DNA of 64,000 nt from positions 186,001 through 250,000 of the forward strand of contig NZ_JBPPLZ010000006.1 in assembly GCF_051535235.1 (NCBI RefSeq), written 5' to 3'. The notes below the pieces were generated by a model. That model did no database searches. It was not told where the DNA came from and saw only the letters and a list, made by a program, of their open reading frames with translations. This DNA comes from Nitrobacter sp051535235 (lineage in GTDB: Bacteria; Pseudomonadota; Alphaproteobacteria; Rhizobiales; Xanthobacteraceae). Shown here piece by piece: positions 51,666 to 59,779 of the stretch. Each line of letters begins with the position of its first letter. Position 1 is the first letter of the stretch. Both the position numbers and the translations under genes were made by a program.

Positions 51666-52082
51666 ATGCATTTGGAAAAGCTGAAAAATTACAGGCCATC
51701 CGACAAAGAGCCGTTCATGAACGAGCGTCAGCGCGAGTATTTCCGCGCCAAGCTGCTGGCATGGAAGGACGAGATTCTCCGTGAATCGAAGGTCACGCTG
51801 CAGACGCTTCAGGAAGAGAACGTCAATCATCCCGACCTTGCCGATCGCGCATCGTCGGAAACCGACCGGGCCATCGAGTTGCGGGCTCGCGACCGGCAGC
51901 GCAAGCTGATTTCCAAGATCGACGCCGCCTTGCAGCGGATCGAAGACAATACTTACGGTTATTGCGAGGAAACCGGCGAGCCGATTTCGCTGAAACGGCT
52001 CGAGGCGCGACCGATCGCGACGCTCTCGGTCGAGGCGCAGGAGCGCCATGAGAAGCGCGAAAAGATTTACCGGGACGAGTAG
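51666..52082 (+). CDS. dksA: RNA polymerase-binding transcription factor DksA
   Basis: A 138-residue DksA. It has the coiled-coil tip region (ERQREYFRAKLLAWKDEILR, LADRASSETDRAIELRARDR), where the DxxDxA-like tip is DLADRA, and a zinc-finger region reduced to one cysteine (YGYCEETGEPISLKRLEARP, then TLSVEAQERHE). The one-cysteine form is normal for alphaproteobacterial DksA. It works with ppGpp on RNA polymerase in the stringent response. The start at 51666 (MHLEKLKNY) is preferred over TTG 51651. A fliX-dksA pair is also known from relatives. Confidence 0.93.
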   Translation: MHLEKLKNYRPSDKEPFMNERQREYFRAKLLAWKDEILRESKVTLQTLQEENVNHPDLADRASSETDRAIELRARDRQRKLISKIDAALQRIEDNTYGYCEETGEPISLKRLEARPIATLSVEAQERHEKREKIYRDE

Positions 52083-52250
52083 GGCCCAGGGGTGCGTCGG
52101 ACTTGATCTCGGGAGCCTGAAAACAGGCTGGTGCCTGCCTTGATGCTGTCAAAGCCGGAACAGCTCTTTGAGCGGCGCGACAAAGGGAGTGGCCCGGGCC
52201 GCGGCTGCGTTTTCTGTCAGCACCACCATCCGAATGGCGTCGCTTAAACA

Positions 52251-52411
52251 TCAGGCGAACCTCCGCAGAGCGGCGGCCCAGGGCCGCCGCCGCATCGAGA
52301 CGCCGCCACGAGGTGGCGGATCGTCGTCGTCCTCGCCGTCGAGATGGCGCAGCGCCGCGAGAATGTCGCCAAAGGATCGAGATGACCGGTATTCGTGTTG
52401 GCGTTCGTCAT
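52251..52411 (-). other. Possible small frameshifted gene after Hsp20
   Basis: An ATG at 52411 with AAGGAAG upstream opens MTNANTNTGHLDPLATFSRR and a Ser/Thr/Arg-rich frame to 52244. A shift of one base after codon 12 gives instead FGDILAALRHLDGEDDDDP and ends at TGA 52251, a more protein-like acidic reading. A missing T in CCTTTGGCGAC would explain it. It may be a real short gene with a frameshift, or chance. No family is known. Confidence 0.25.
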
Positions 52412-52491
52412 GTTGACTTCCTTCACGCTCCTTTCCTCGGGATGGCTTTCCAGGATATTCGAACGGCGGAGCGGACCGCCGCCCGTAATCG

Positions 52492-52989
52492 TCATTGCGT
52501 GTTGATCGCGATGCGCTTGACGCCTGCGCGCGCGTTTTCGGACTTTGGCAGCGAGACGGTCAGGACCCCATTCTTGAAAGAAGCCTGGACCTTGTCCTCA
52601 TCGACATTATCGAGAGGAATTTGCCGCTCGAAAGAGCCGTAGTAACGCTCGGTGAAGTACTTGCCTCCGTCTTTATCCTCTTTGTGCTCGCTCTTCTTCT
52701 CGCCGCGAATGGTCAGCACGCCGTTGGCGATTTCGATCTGCACCTCCTTCTCCGTCATGCCCGGCAGTTCGGCCGAGACCGTCAGCGTTTTGTCCGTATC
52801 GCTGAGCTCGATCTTGGGCCAGCCGAAGCGGCCTTCCATGAGCGGGGTCTGACCGGAGTCGATGCCACGAAAGACGTCGTCGAACAGGCGGTTCATCTCG
52901 CGATGCAATGTCAGGAACGGGTCGAGACTGCCGCGTGCCGGGGCAAGTTCCTGACTTCTCGACCAGGGAATAAGATCACGGATTGCCAT
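52492..52989 (-). CDS. Hsp20/alpha-crystallin small heat-shock protein
   Basis: A 165-residue class small heat-shock protein. The alpha-crystallin domain runs from about residue 55, with ELPGMTEKEVQIEIANGVLT and GEKKSEHK, and ends with the FKNGVLTVSLPK strand. The N-terminus MAIRDLIPWSRSQELAP and the acidic DPFLTLHREMNRLFDDVF region are typical of rhizobial class members. It holds unfolding proteins in the cytoplasm. GGAGAAAAACC precedes the ATG. A truncated second Hsp20 lies just upstream on the same strand, so this is the remaining intact copy here. No ROSE-type leader could be confirmed by eye. Confidence 0.93.
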   Translation of the reverse strand: MAIRDLIPWSRSQELAPARGSLDPFLTLHREMNRLFDDVFRGIDSGQTPLMEGRFGWPKIELSDTDKTLTVSAELPGMTEKEVQIEIANGVLTIRGEKKSEHKEDKDGGKYFTERYYGSFERQIPLDNVDEDKVQASFKNGVLTVSLPKSENARAGVKRIAINTQ

Positions 52990-53072
52990 GGTTTTTCTCC
53001 TTCCTCATGTGGAATAGGGAACGTGGACCTGCTTCTGCGCGGCCGCGCGTTCTGCTGAACCTCGATCGGGCG

Positions 53073-53333
53073 TCAGGCCGCTTTCTTCTGCTCGATCTGC
53101 GAGGAGGGAAACGCTCCGGTGGCGATGTTGATCCGACGCGGCTTCATTGCTTCCGGCACTTCGCGAAGGAGATCGATGACGAGCAAGCCGTCGCGGAACG
53201 AAGCCTCTTTCACCGGCACGTAATCTTCTAGGTTGAATACGCGCCGGAACGGACGCGCGGCGATGCCCCGGTACAAATACTCGTGAGCAGCGCCTTCCGG
53301 CTTTTTGCCCTCGATGGTGAGCTTATCGGAACA
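53073..53333 (-). pseudogene. Truncated Hsp20 remnant (C-terminal half)
   Basis: The frame encodes DKLTIEGKKPEGAAHEYLYR (53327-53268), then GIAARPFRRVFNLEDYVPVK, SFRDGLLVIDLLREVPEAMK and PRRINIATG. This is the second half of a class A Hsp20, including the LTIEGKK strand and the GIAAR loop. The N-terminal part, about 75 residues, is absent: a TAA precedes at 53336 and the DNA continues as the 3' end of the patatin gene. No start codon before GIAAR is convincing, only TTG 53276. Most likely a deletion joined the patatin gene to the middle of an hsp20 gene. It could still be translated from TTG, but would lack the dimer strands. Confidence 0.75.
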
Positions 53334-55194
53334 TTACCCGCTGCTCGTCCGTCAGCCCGGCCAGTACCTGGCTGGCGTGGCTGTAGCCGGCCGCGACCAT
53401 CTCCTCGAAACGGCTCCAGTCCAGCAGGCGGCCGTCAGGCACACGCGGCCGGAACAACAGGTCGGTGAATTTTCCCATTTCCTTCTGCTTCGAAACCGAG
53501 GTGATGAAGGACGATCGCAGCATCGTCTCCGGCACGCTCGGCAGGCGGTAGCGCCGCTTCGCGCGCGGCCTCAGCCTGTCGCGCAGCAGCGCGAGCGTTC
53601 CCGGCATGCAGTCGATGTCGAACACCTGCTCGCGGTCGACCGAGAGGTCGACGCCGATGATGCGGCCGGCGCCGAGCCGGGCCATCACATCCACCGGGAA
53701 ATTGTTGAACGTGCTGCCGTCATACATCATGTGCCCGCCGACGAAGACCGGCGGCAACGCTCCGGGAATCGCATAGCTCGCGCCGACATTGCGGGTGAGG
53801 TCGCCGCGCGACAATACCGCTTCGCGGCCGATCGAGAAATCCGACGCCATTGTGAAGAAGGTGATCCAGCTATCCTCGTTGTCGATCGCATCCCGGCCGG
53901 TGGCGTCGCGCACGGCTTGCGTCATCGCGCTGCGCGTCCGCGCGCCCTTGATCAGCGACACCAGCGGGACGAAGTTGTAGTCGCCCGTTACATTGCCCCG
54001 TGGATGTTCGAGAAACGCCTTGCGGACTGCGGCTGCGACCTCATCCGCGCTGCGGCCGAGCGCGAGTACCAGACCCATGACCGCGCCGATCGAACTGCCG
54101 CCGAGCATGTCGACGGGAATGCCGGCCTCTTCCAGCGCTTTGATGACGCCGACATGGGCAAAGCCGCGCGCGCCGCCGCCCGACAGCACCAGTCCGATGC
54201 CGCGCCCCGAGATGATGCGAGCGATCCGCGCCATATCGCGGGGCAGATGCGGGCGAAGATGGAAGTGCCGCGCAGCCGGCCGCGCATCCAGCCATCGCGC
54301 CGTGCCGGTCGGAATTCTGGTATCCGTCCCGTGCAGCAGGATCAGCGTCTGTCGCGCGATCGAGATCGGGGCAGCGGGCGACAGACAGGCCCGCTCGACT
54401 TCGGACAGGCCGGAATCGCGCTCGGCAGCGGCAAGCAGCAGGATCTCGTCGGCATGGCGCAGGCAGAACCGGGTCCACGCGGTGTTCCCTCCGTCGGCCG
54501 CAAGATAGACCGCGCGGCTCCGTGCCTCGATCTCGTCGATATAATCGGCGAGCGCGTCATGACGCCGTCCGACCGGGTGATCAGGGGTAGCGCCGAAGCG
54601 TTCGGCGACCTCATTGGCGCTGACCACCGTCACCGGCTTCGCTTGTGAGGTTTGCACGTCGCGCAGACATTGCGCGAATTCGACCGCATCCAGCCCCGGC
54701 GTGATCGGCAGGATGCAGACGTTCACCGGAACCAGGGGCGGCTGACGCTCGCGCTCGTGGCGGCGGAAGCGCCGGATCACGATCCGCATCATCGACATTT
54801 CGATATCGGAGTCCTGCGTGATCGCGTGTTCGATCATCGCGCGCGTCACCTTGACAAGCAGGGTATCGCGCACCGCCACGATGGTCGCCGAACGCGGCTC
54901 GCCGGTGAACAACGCGAGTTCGCCGATGGTTTCGCCGCGCCCGATCTCGCCCAGAATTTTCCGCGCGCCGGATTCGGTTTCGGAAAAGGCGTGCAGCCGT
55001 CCGGACAGGACGAAGTAGACCTCGTCGCTGACGTCGCCCTGGCGCAGCAGCGTCGCGCCGGAGGTGAGATCGACATAGATGGCCTCGGACTGGATGGTTC
55101 GCAGGATCCCGGCGTTACCGGACCCGAAGTAGTTGCGAAGCACGGTCTGGAGCAGCGCGTCGCGTTGCTGAAGATCGGGATCGGGTTTCGGCAT
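53323..55194 (-). CDS. Patatin-like phospholipase with cyclic nucleotide-binding domain
   Basis: A 623-residue protein. Residues 30-150 form a cNMP-binding fold (LRQGDVSDEVYFVLSGRLHA, GETIGELALFTGEPRSATIV), and from about 310 a patatin domain has GLVLSGGGARGFAHVGVIKA, nucleophile-elbow DMLGGSSIGAVMG (GSSIG) and the dyad Asp in MMYDGSTFNNFP. This is the NTE/RssA-like architecture of lysophospholipases at the membrane. ATG 55194 has AAGGAG upstream. The last few residues (VMFR, TAA at 53323-53325) lie in DNA shared with the hsp20 remnant, so the native end may have been lost. Confidence 0.9.
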   Translation of the reverse strand: MPKPDPDLQQRDALLQTVLRNYFGSGNAGILRTIQSEAIYVDLTSGATLLRQGDVSDEVYFVLSGRLHAFSETESGARKILGEIGRGETIGELALFTGEPRSATIVAVRDTLLVKVTRAMIEHAITQDSDIEMSMMRIVIRRFRRHERERQPPLVPVNVCILPITPGLDAVEFAQCLRDVQTSQAKPVTVVSANEVAERFGATPDHPVGRRHDALADYIDEIEARSRAVYLAADGGNTAWTRFCLRHADEILLLAAAERDSGLSEVERACLSPAAPISIARQTLILLHGTDTRIPTGTARWLDARPAARHFHLRPHLPRDMARIARIISGRGIGLVLSGGGARGFAHVGVIKALEEAGIPVDMLGGSSIGAVMGLVLALGRSADEVAAAVRKAFLEHPRGNVTGDYNFVPLVSLIKGARTRSAMTQAVRDATGRDAIDNEDSWITFFTMASDFSIGREAVLSRGDLTRNVGASYAIPGALPPVFVGGHMMYDGSTFNNFPVDVMARLGAGRIIGVDLSVDREQVFDIDCMPGTLALLRDRLRPRAKRRYRLPSVPETMLRSSFITSVSKQKEMGKFTDLLFRPRVPDGRLLDWSRFEEMVAAGYSHASQVLAGLTDEQRVMFR

Positions 55195-55363
55195 CAAACC
55201 GCAACTCCTTGTCGGCACATGCCGTTGCGAATTCAGGCCGATCGAGCATAGTTTCAGAAAGCCGCCGGATGAACGAAATTCTTGTCGCAGCCGGCCTCAT
55301 CGTTTGAGTGTCGAAATTGCGTTCTGATGGAACGCACTTAGACACCTCGCGACGACATTGATG

Positions 55364-55654
55364 TTAATCACGCCCGACCCGGCCGGGGAATCCCGGCGCG
55401 ATGGGGCTGTCGCCGCTGAGGCCGCTCGGCACGGCGCCGGTGCCGATGGTTCCGGGACGCGATGTGTTCGGCACCCCCGGCTGGTTGACCACGCTGGTGT
55501 TGAGCCGCGGCGAGGGCGTCGGCGTCACGACTGTCGCCGATGGCATCTGTCCGTGGATGTGCACGCGGCCTTTGCGGTGACGCGCCTGCGCCGCGTCCGA
55601 AATCACGCTCAGGGATATGACAAGGACGATCAGGATACGAACGAGCGATGACAT
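55364..55654 (-). CDS. Small secreted proline-rich protein, unrecognised
   Basis: A 96-residue protein. An N-terminal signal peptide (SSLVRILIVLVISLSVISDA, then QARH) is followed by a basic patch (HRKGRVHIHGQ) and a Pro/Thr/Ser/Gly-rich tail (TPTPSPRLNTSVVNQPGVPN, ending FPGRVGRD). It has no known domain and is likely periplasmic or surface-bound. It lies alone between the patatin gene and the flagellar flgH gene on the same strand. A putative terminator hairpin lies between it and flgH. Confidence 0.65.
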   Translation of the reverse strand: MSSLVRILIVLVISLSVISDAAQARHRKGRVHIHGQMPSATVVTPTPSPRLNTSVVNQPGVPNTSRPGTIGTGAVPSGLSGDSPIAPGFPGRVGRD

Positions 55655-55793
55655 GGAAGTCTCCGGCGGTTGCGCACGATGTCGCGGATACGTGATGCCA
55701 TCGACATAGGTATTGCCAACGCCTGCGGGCAGACCGGTTTCATGAATTTTTATCGAGAAGCCGGCGGGTTTGGCGGCATGCGCGAAACGATGA

Positions 55794-55824
55794 CGGCCTC
55801 CGGCAGGGGAGCTACCGGAGGCCG
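55794..55824 (-). terminator. Strong stem-loop after flgH
   Basis: CGGCCTCCGG (55794-55803) and CCGGAGGCCG (55815-55824) make a perfect 10-bp GC stem with an 11-base loop. On the minus strand it is about 130 bp past the flgH stop; only a broken T stretch (TCATCGTTTC) follows it. It could end the flgF-flgG-flgA-flgH transcript. Confidence 0.45.
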
Positions 55825-55951
55825 CAATGCCGGACGATGCGCAGCATCGCCGGGTCGTCGCCGTCTCGCGCCTGGGGTTCGCGAAACGGCGGGGAGCTCG
55901 TGAAAGTCTAGCGGAGCGGATTTGACATTCGCTATTTCCTTACCAAGACCG

Positions 55952-56710
55952 CTAGAACGGCAGCAGCACGTCCATCACCTGCTGACCATAGCGCGGCTGC
56001 TGCACGTCGCTGATCTGACCGCGACCGCCATAGGAGATACGGGCCTGCGCGATCTTGCTGGAGTCGATGGTGTTGTCGCTCTGGATGTCCTCGGGGCGGA
56101 CGATGCCGGCCACGATCAGTTCGCGGATTTCAAAGTTGACGCGGATTTCCTGCTTGCCTTCGACCACCAGGTTTCCATTGGGCAGCACCTGCGTGACCAC
56201 GGCGGCGACGCTGGTCTGCAGATTCTCCTGGCGCTGCACCGAGCCCTTGCCGTCGCTGGACGCTGTGGAATCCGTGGTCAGAATGCGGCCCGGCAGTATC
56301 GAGGTCGCTGGATTTTTGATGACCTTGCTGCCGATGAAGTCGGTGATGCCCGAATCTTCCTTGCTGCTGCGGCTGCGCTGGGTCTCGTTGGCGATATTGG
56401 CCTTGTCGGTGAAATTCACGGTGACAGTCAGGAGGTCGCCGACGCGCGCAGCGCGCTGGTCCTTGAAGAACGCGCGCGAACCGTTTCGCCACAGCGAGTT
56501 GGCGTTGTAGGACACCGTCTCGGGCTTCGGCATCGGCATCTGCACCGGCTTGTAGCCCGGCTGCGTCGTCGGATTGTCGATCGCGGTCAATTTGGGTGTC
56601 TCGCCGATCTGGGAAAGCCGATCGATGGATGAACAGCCACTGGCAAGGCCGGCGGCGGCCAATAACGTGCCGGCGAGAGCGAGGCGGTTGATGTTCGCGG
56701 ACTTCAACAT
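55952..56710 (-). CDS. flgH: Flagellar L-ring protein FlgH
   Basis: A 252-residue lipoprotein. The signal LAGTLLAAAGLASGCSSIDR has a lipobox (SGC) with the lipidated Cys; later SLWRNGSRAFFKDQRAARVG and the NGNLVVEGKQEIRVNFEIRE strand are FlgH features. It forms the outer-membrane ring of the basal body. It follows flgA by a few bases and is the last gene of the flgF-flgG-flgA-flgH operon. Confidence 0.95.
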   Translation of the reverse strand: MLKSANINRLALAGTLLAAAGLASGCSSIDRLSQIGETPKLTAIDNPTTQPGYKPVQMPMPKPETVSYNANSLWRNGSRAFFKDQRAARVGDLLTVTVNFTDKANIANETQRSRSSKEDSGITDFIGSKVIKNPATSILPGRILTTDSTASSDGKGSVQRQENLQTSVAAVVTQVLPNGNLVVEGKQEIRVNFEIRELIVAGIVRPEDIQSDNTIDSSKIAQARISYGGRGQISDVQQPRYGQQVMDVLLPF

Positions 56711-56715
56711 GAACG

Positions 56716-57834
56716 TTACTCGGATCCTGGAGATACAGACGCGCCGTCGCGGGCGAAATCAGGAGAAGACGCGCCAGCCATCGCCGGCGCTTCGGCGACC
56801 GGTGCGGCGCTCGCGAGCCTGCGCGGGACGACCGGTGCAACCGGAGAAACCGAGACCTGGCCGCGCCCGACCACGACACCGGATACGGTGCGTTTCGATT
56901 GCAGGTTGAGCACGCTCACGACATCGCCTTCGGTGCCGGCCTCGGTCGCCTTGCCGCGCACGGTGAGATAGATTCCCGCAGCCTGGTAGATCAGGGTCAC
57001 GGCCTGGTCGCGTTGCACCAGGTCCGGCTTGGCGAGGTCGGCGCCATGCAGGGCCTGGCCGGCGCGCATCTGCCGCCGCGTCTGCATCCCGATGACGCGG
57101 TCGCGGTTCGCGGCATCGTTGCCGACCTCGGCTTTGGGGCGACGCTCCATCACGACATCGGAGAACTTCAGCAGCGTGTTGCGGTCGACGTCGCGGGCAA
57201 GCACGGGAGCCTCGACGGTCTCGATGGCGGTGCCGGTGAAGCGGAGGCGGGCGGGTGCGGCGCCTGAGCCGTTGCCGATCTCGAGAGTGACGTCGAAACG
57301 TCCGTTGCGCGGGTCGAACCGCGTCACGACCGGAGTCACGGCGCCGTCGTTCGTCGCATCGAGATGGATCGTCTGGAGGTCTTTATCGAAGGTCAGCGAC
57401 AGGTCCTTGGCGTCCCCGAGCCCGTTGCGGTGCTCGAGCGCCACGGCGATCTGCAGTTCGATGTCGTCGACATCGAGGGTGCGCGCGAGCCGCGTCACCG
57501 AGACGTTGCGAATGCCGTGAGCGTCGACGCCGATCACCTGATGCGCGCGGAGAGCGTCGAGCACCTGCGTTGTCGGAAGGGTTCCGGTGGTGCCGGGCTC
57601 GGGCGCGCGATAGATCGCGATTTGCGCGGCACTGCCGGCATTGTCGATGACGTCGCCGACCCGCACCACATCGCCGGTGACCTTGACGTCGGCGCGAAGC
57701 AAGGGGAGGGGAACGGCGGCCGCGGTCTGGATCGCGCTCGCCAGCGCGGCGCGCGGTGGAGCGTCGTTCGCGGCCAGCGCCGGAGCGGACGCCGCCATCA
57801 GCGCCGCGGCGAGGAGAGACGAGCGGATGGCCAT
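56716..57834 (-). CDS. flgA: Flagellar basal body P-ring formation protein FlgA
   Basis: A 372-residue chaperone for P-ring assembly. A signal peptide (AIRSSLLAAALMAASAPALA) is followed by SAF-like domains, with LKFSDVVMERRPKAEVGND and MRAGQALHGADLAKPDLVQR late in the protein. It is longer than enterobacterial FlgA (about 220) because of the N-terminal SAF-type region and a Pro/Ala-rich tail of 35 residues (EAPAMAGASSPDFARDGASV). It begins 11 bp after flgG, and flgH starts five bases after its stop. Confidence 0.93.
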   Translation of the reverse strand: MAIRSSLLAAALMAASAPALAANDAPPRAALASAIQTAAAVPLPLLRADVKVTGDVVRVGDVIDNAGSAAQIAIYRAPEPGTTGTLPTTQVLDALRAHQVIGVDAHGIRNVSVTRLARTLDVDDIELQIAVALEHRNGLGDAKDLSLTFDKDLQTIHLDATNDGAVTPVVTRFDPRNGRFDVTLEIGNGSGAAPARLRFTGTAIETVEAPVLARDVDRNTLLKFSDVVMERRPKAEVGNDAANRDRVIGMQTRRQMRAGQALHGADLAKPDLVQRDQAVTLIYQAAGIYLTVRGKATEAGTEGDVVSVLNLQSKRTVSGVVVGRGQVSVSPVAPVVPRRLASAAPVAEAPAMAGASSPDFARDGASVSPGSE

Positions 57835-57845
57835 GGTCAGCCTCC

Positions 57846-58634
57846 CTAGCGGAACAACGCGGCTGCGGATTGCAGCATCTGATCGGCGGCGCTGATGACC
57901 TTGGCGTTCATCTCGTAGGCGCGCTGCGCGGCGATCAGGTCGGAAATTTCGGAGACCACCTCGACGTTGGCCTGTTCGAGGTTCGACTGCTGCATGTCGC
58001 CGTAGCCGTCGATATTGGCGACGCCGTCCTGCGGCGGCCCGGAGGCCGGCGTCTCGGTGAAGTTGTTGTCGCCGACGGGCTGCAGGCCGGCCTTGTTGAC
58101 GAAGCGGGTCAGGCCGATCTGGCCGAGCACGGTCGGCGTCGTCGAGCCCGGCAACGTCACCGACACCTGCCCCTGCGCGTTGATGGTGATGCCGGATGAA
58201 TTCTGCGGGATCGTGATCGTCGGCTGTACGGGGTTGCCCTGTGCGTTGACGATGCGGCCCTGGTTATCCATCTGGAAGGTGCCGTCGCGAGTGTATTGGT
58301 AGGTGCCGTCCGGCATCTGGATCTTGAAGAAGCCTTCGCCGCGGATGGCGATGTCGAGATCGTTGCCGGTCATCGAAAGTGTGCCCTGGCTCATCAGCCG
58401 CGGCGTGCCGACGGTCTTGACGCCGCCGCCGAGATCGATGCCCACGGGCAGGATCGTGCCCTGATCGGAGGCCTGGGCGCCGACGCGGCGGACGTGATCG
58501 TAGATCAGGTCCTGAAACGCGGCCCGCTGTTTCTTGTAGCCGGTGGTGCGCAGGTTCGCGATGTTGTTGGAGATGACCTGAACGTTCAGCTCCTGAGCCG
58601 CCATTCCGGTCGCTGCGGTATAGAGGGCACGCAT
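57846..58634 (-). CDS. flgG: Flagellar distal rod protein FlgG
   Basis: A 262-residue rod protein. The N-terminus MRALYTAATGMAAQELNVQV and ISNNIANLRTTGYKKQRAAF, plus C-terminal EQANVEVVSEISDLIAAQRA and NAKVISAADQMLQSAAALFR, are FlgG signatures. It forms the distal rod below the hook. It lies 12 bp after flgF in the same operon and has the usual length. Confidence 0.96.
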   Translation of the reverse strand: MRALYTAATGMAAQELNVQVISNNIANLRTTGYKKQRAAFQDLIYDHVRRVGAQASDQGTILPVGIDLGGGVKTVGTPRLMSQGTLSMTGNDLDIAIRGEGFFKIQMPDGTYQYTRDGTFQMDNQGRIVNAQGNPVQPTITIPQNSSGITINAQGQVSVTLPGSTTPTVLGQIGLTRFVNKAGLQPVGDNNFTETPASGPPQDGVANIDGYGDMQQSNLEQANVEVVSEISDLIAAQRAYEMNAKVISAADQMLQSAAALFR

Positions 58635-58646
58635 GAATCTCTTTCC

Positions 58647-59414
58647 TTATGCCGGAACGTCGGCGAGCTTTTCGATCGCCGATCGCTGCAGGTCGCTTTG
58701 CTGCTGCAGCAGCGTCGCCATCTGCGTGTAGGCGCGGGACACTTCGACCATGCGGCTCATCTCGCTCACCGCGCTGACGTTGGAACGCTCGATGAAGCCC
58801 TGGCGGACCCGCGCCTTGGTGTCGGGTTGGGCGATGTTGCCTTCGCCCGCGGCGTAGAGGTTGGAGCCTTCCTTGAGCAGCTTCTGCGCCTGCGCGAACG
58901 AGACCAGCCGCAGCTTGCCGCGGATGGAGTCGGCCGCGTTGTTGGTGCCCTCGATCACCGTCACGGTGCCGTCGTCGGATATCGCGATGTCGTGGTCGGT
59001 CTGCTGGAACGTGATCGGCCCGCTGGTGCCGAGCACCTGGTTGCCCGAGGCCGTCACCAGTTGTCCCTGCGCGTTGATCTGCAGCCCGCCGTCGCGGGTG
59101 TAGCGTTCGCCGTCCGGCGTCTGCACCACCAGGAACGCCTTGCCGTCGATGGCGACATCGAGCGGGTTCTTGGTCTGCTCGGTCGGTCCGCCGGCGAAGT
59201 CATGGAAGGTGGCGCGATCCTGCACGAAGCTGAGGCGGCGGTCGCCGCCGACGAAGTTGTCTTCGTGGGCGACCGGCATCAGGTATTCCTCGAACAGCGA
59301 GCGGTCGGCCTTGTAACCGTTGGTGTTGACGTTCGCGACGTTGTTCGCAACGACATCCATCTGCCGTTCGAGCATCATCTGCCGCGATAGTCCGATGAGA
59401 AGGGTATTCTCCAT
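58647..59414 (-). CDS. flgF: Flagellar proximal rod protein FlgF
   Basis: A 255-residue rod protein: MENTLLIGLSRQMMLERQMD and VVANNVANVNTNGYKADRSL at the N-terminus, and NVSAVSEMSRMVEVSRAYTQ near the C-terminus. It is the first gene of flgF-flgG-flgA-flgH on the minus strand. A sigma-54-type promoter is about 105 bp upstream at 59517-59531. It is divergent from fliL. Confidence 0.95.
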   Translation of the reverse strand: MENTLLIGLSRQMMLERQMDVVANNVANVNTNGYKADRSLFEEYLMPVAHEDNFVGGDRRLSFVQDRATFHDFAGGPTEQTKNPLDVAIDGKAFLVVQTPDGERYTRDGGLQINAQGQLVTASGNQVLGTSGPITFQQTDHDIAISDDGTVTVIEGTNNAADSIRGKLRLVSFAQAQKLLKEGSNLYAAGEGNIAQPDTKARVRQGFIERSNVSAVSEMSRMVEVSRAYTQMATLLQQQSDLQRSAIEKLADVPA

Positions 59415-59516
59415 CGGTGGTTCTCCCCTCGAAGATCCGCGTCAGGCCCTCCCAGGCGTTGGCGGATCGTTTCCGACCTCAGGCTCTCCCAAGCCTTGCG
59501 GTCGTCCAGGGATGTA

Positions 59517-59531
59517 GCGAAAGCCGTGCCA
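59517..59531 (-). promoter_or_regulatory. Sigma-54 promoter for the flgF operon
   Basis: On the minus strand TGGCACGGCTTTCGC: a perfect TGGCAC -24, GG and GC exactly 10 bp apart, and TCGC in place of TTGC at -12. The predicted start is near 59506, with about 90 nt of leader before flgF. The -12 TTCGC matches the flgI element. Confidence 0.7.
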
Positions 59532-59642
59532 TGTCTGAAAACTAAGAATTTTCAATTCGTTATGGAAACGAACAGGCGCCGACAGCTCGGCAATAAGATC
59601 TTGTTGACCATAACGGCCCGGCAAAATCTTCCTACCGCATGG

Positions 59643-59685
59643 TTAAAAGAAAGAATCCATTAACCATTGAGAACCTAGTCTTAAC
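59643..59685 (+). promoter_or_regulatory. Cluster of CtrA-type half-sites before fliL
   Basis: TTAA at 59643, TTAACCAT at 59660-59667 and TTAAC at 59681-59685. The spacings (13 and 17 bases) are not the N7 of a full box. The region is upstream of fliL-fliM, CtrA-controlled in Caulobacter, and argues that the true fliL start is downstream at 59780. Confidence 0.35.
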
Positions 59686-59779
59686 GCCTGTAGGGCGCGC
59701 CGTGCGCCGGGGGCATCTGTTTCGCGTCGTTAGCCTGCTCGGCGGCATCGGACTAAACCCTCTAACGGGCGAACTGACG

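Noticed and set aside
51666..52082. DksA as defective because it lacks three of four zinc-finger cysteines
   Set aside because: A single-cysteine zinc-finger region is the normal alphaproteobacterial form of DksA.
52990..53072. A ROSE-type RNA thermometer before the intact hsp20
   Set aside because: The leader is short and has a plain GGAGAAAAACC ribosome site; a GCGCGGCCGCGC palindrome is present, but no ROSE-like pairing of the ribosome site was found by eye.
59639..59779. An N-terminal extension of FliL from ATG 59639
   Set aside because: The 47 added residues are not FliL-like and coincide with CtrA-type half-sites in the likely promoter region.
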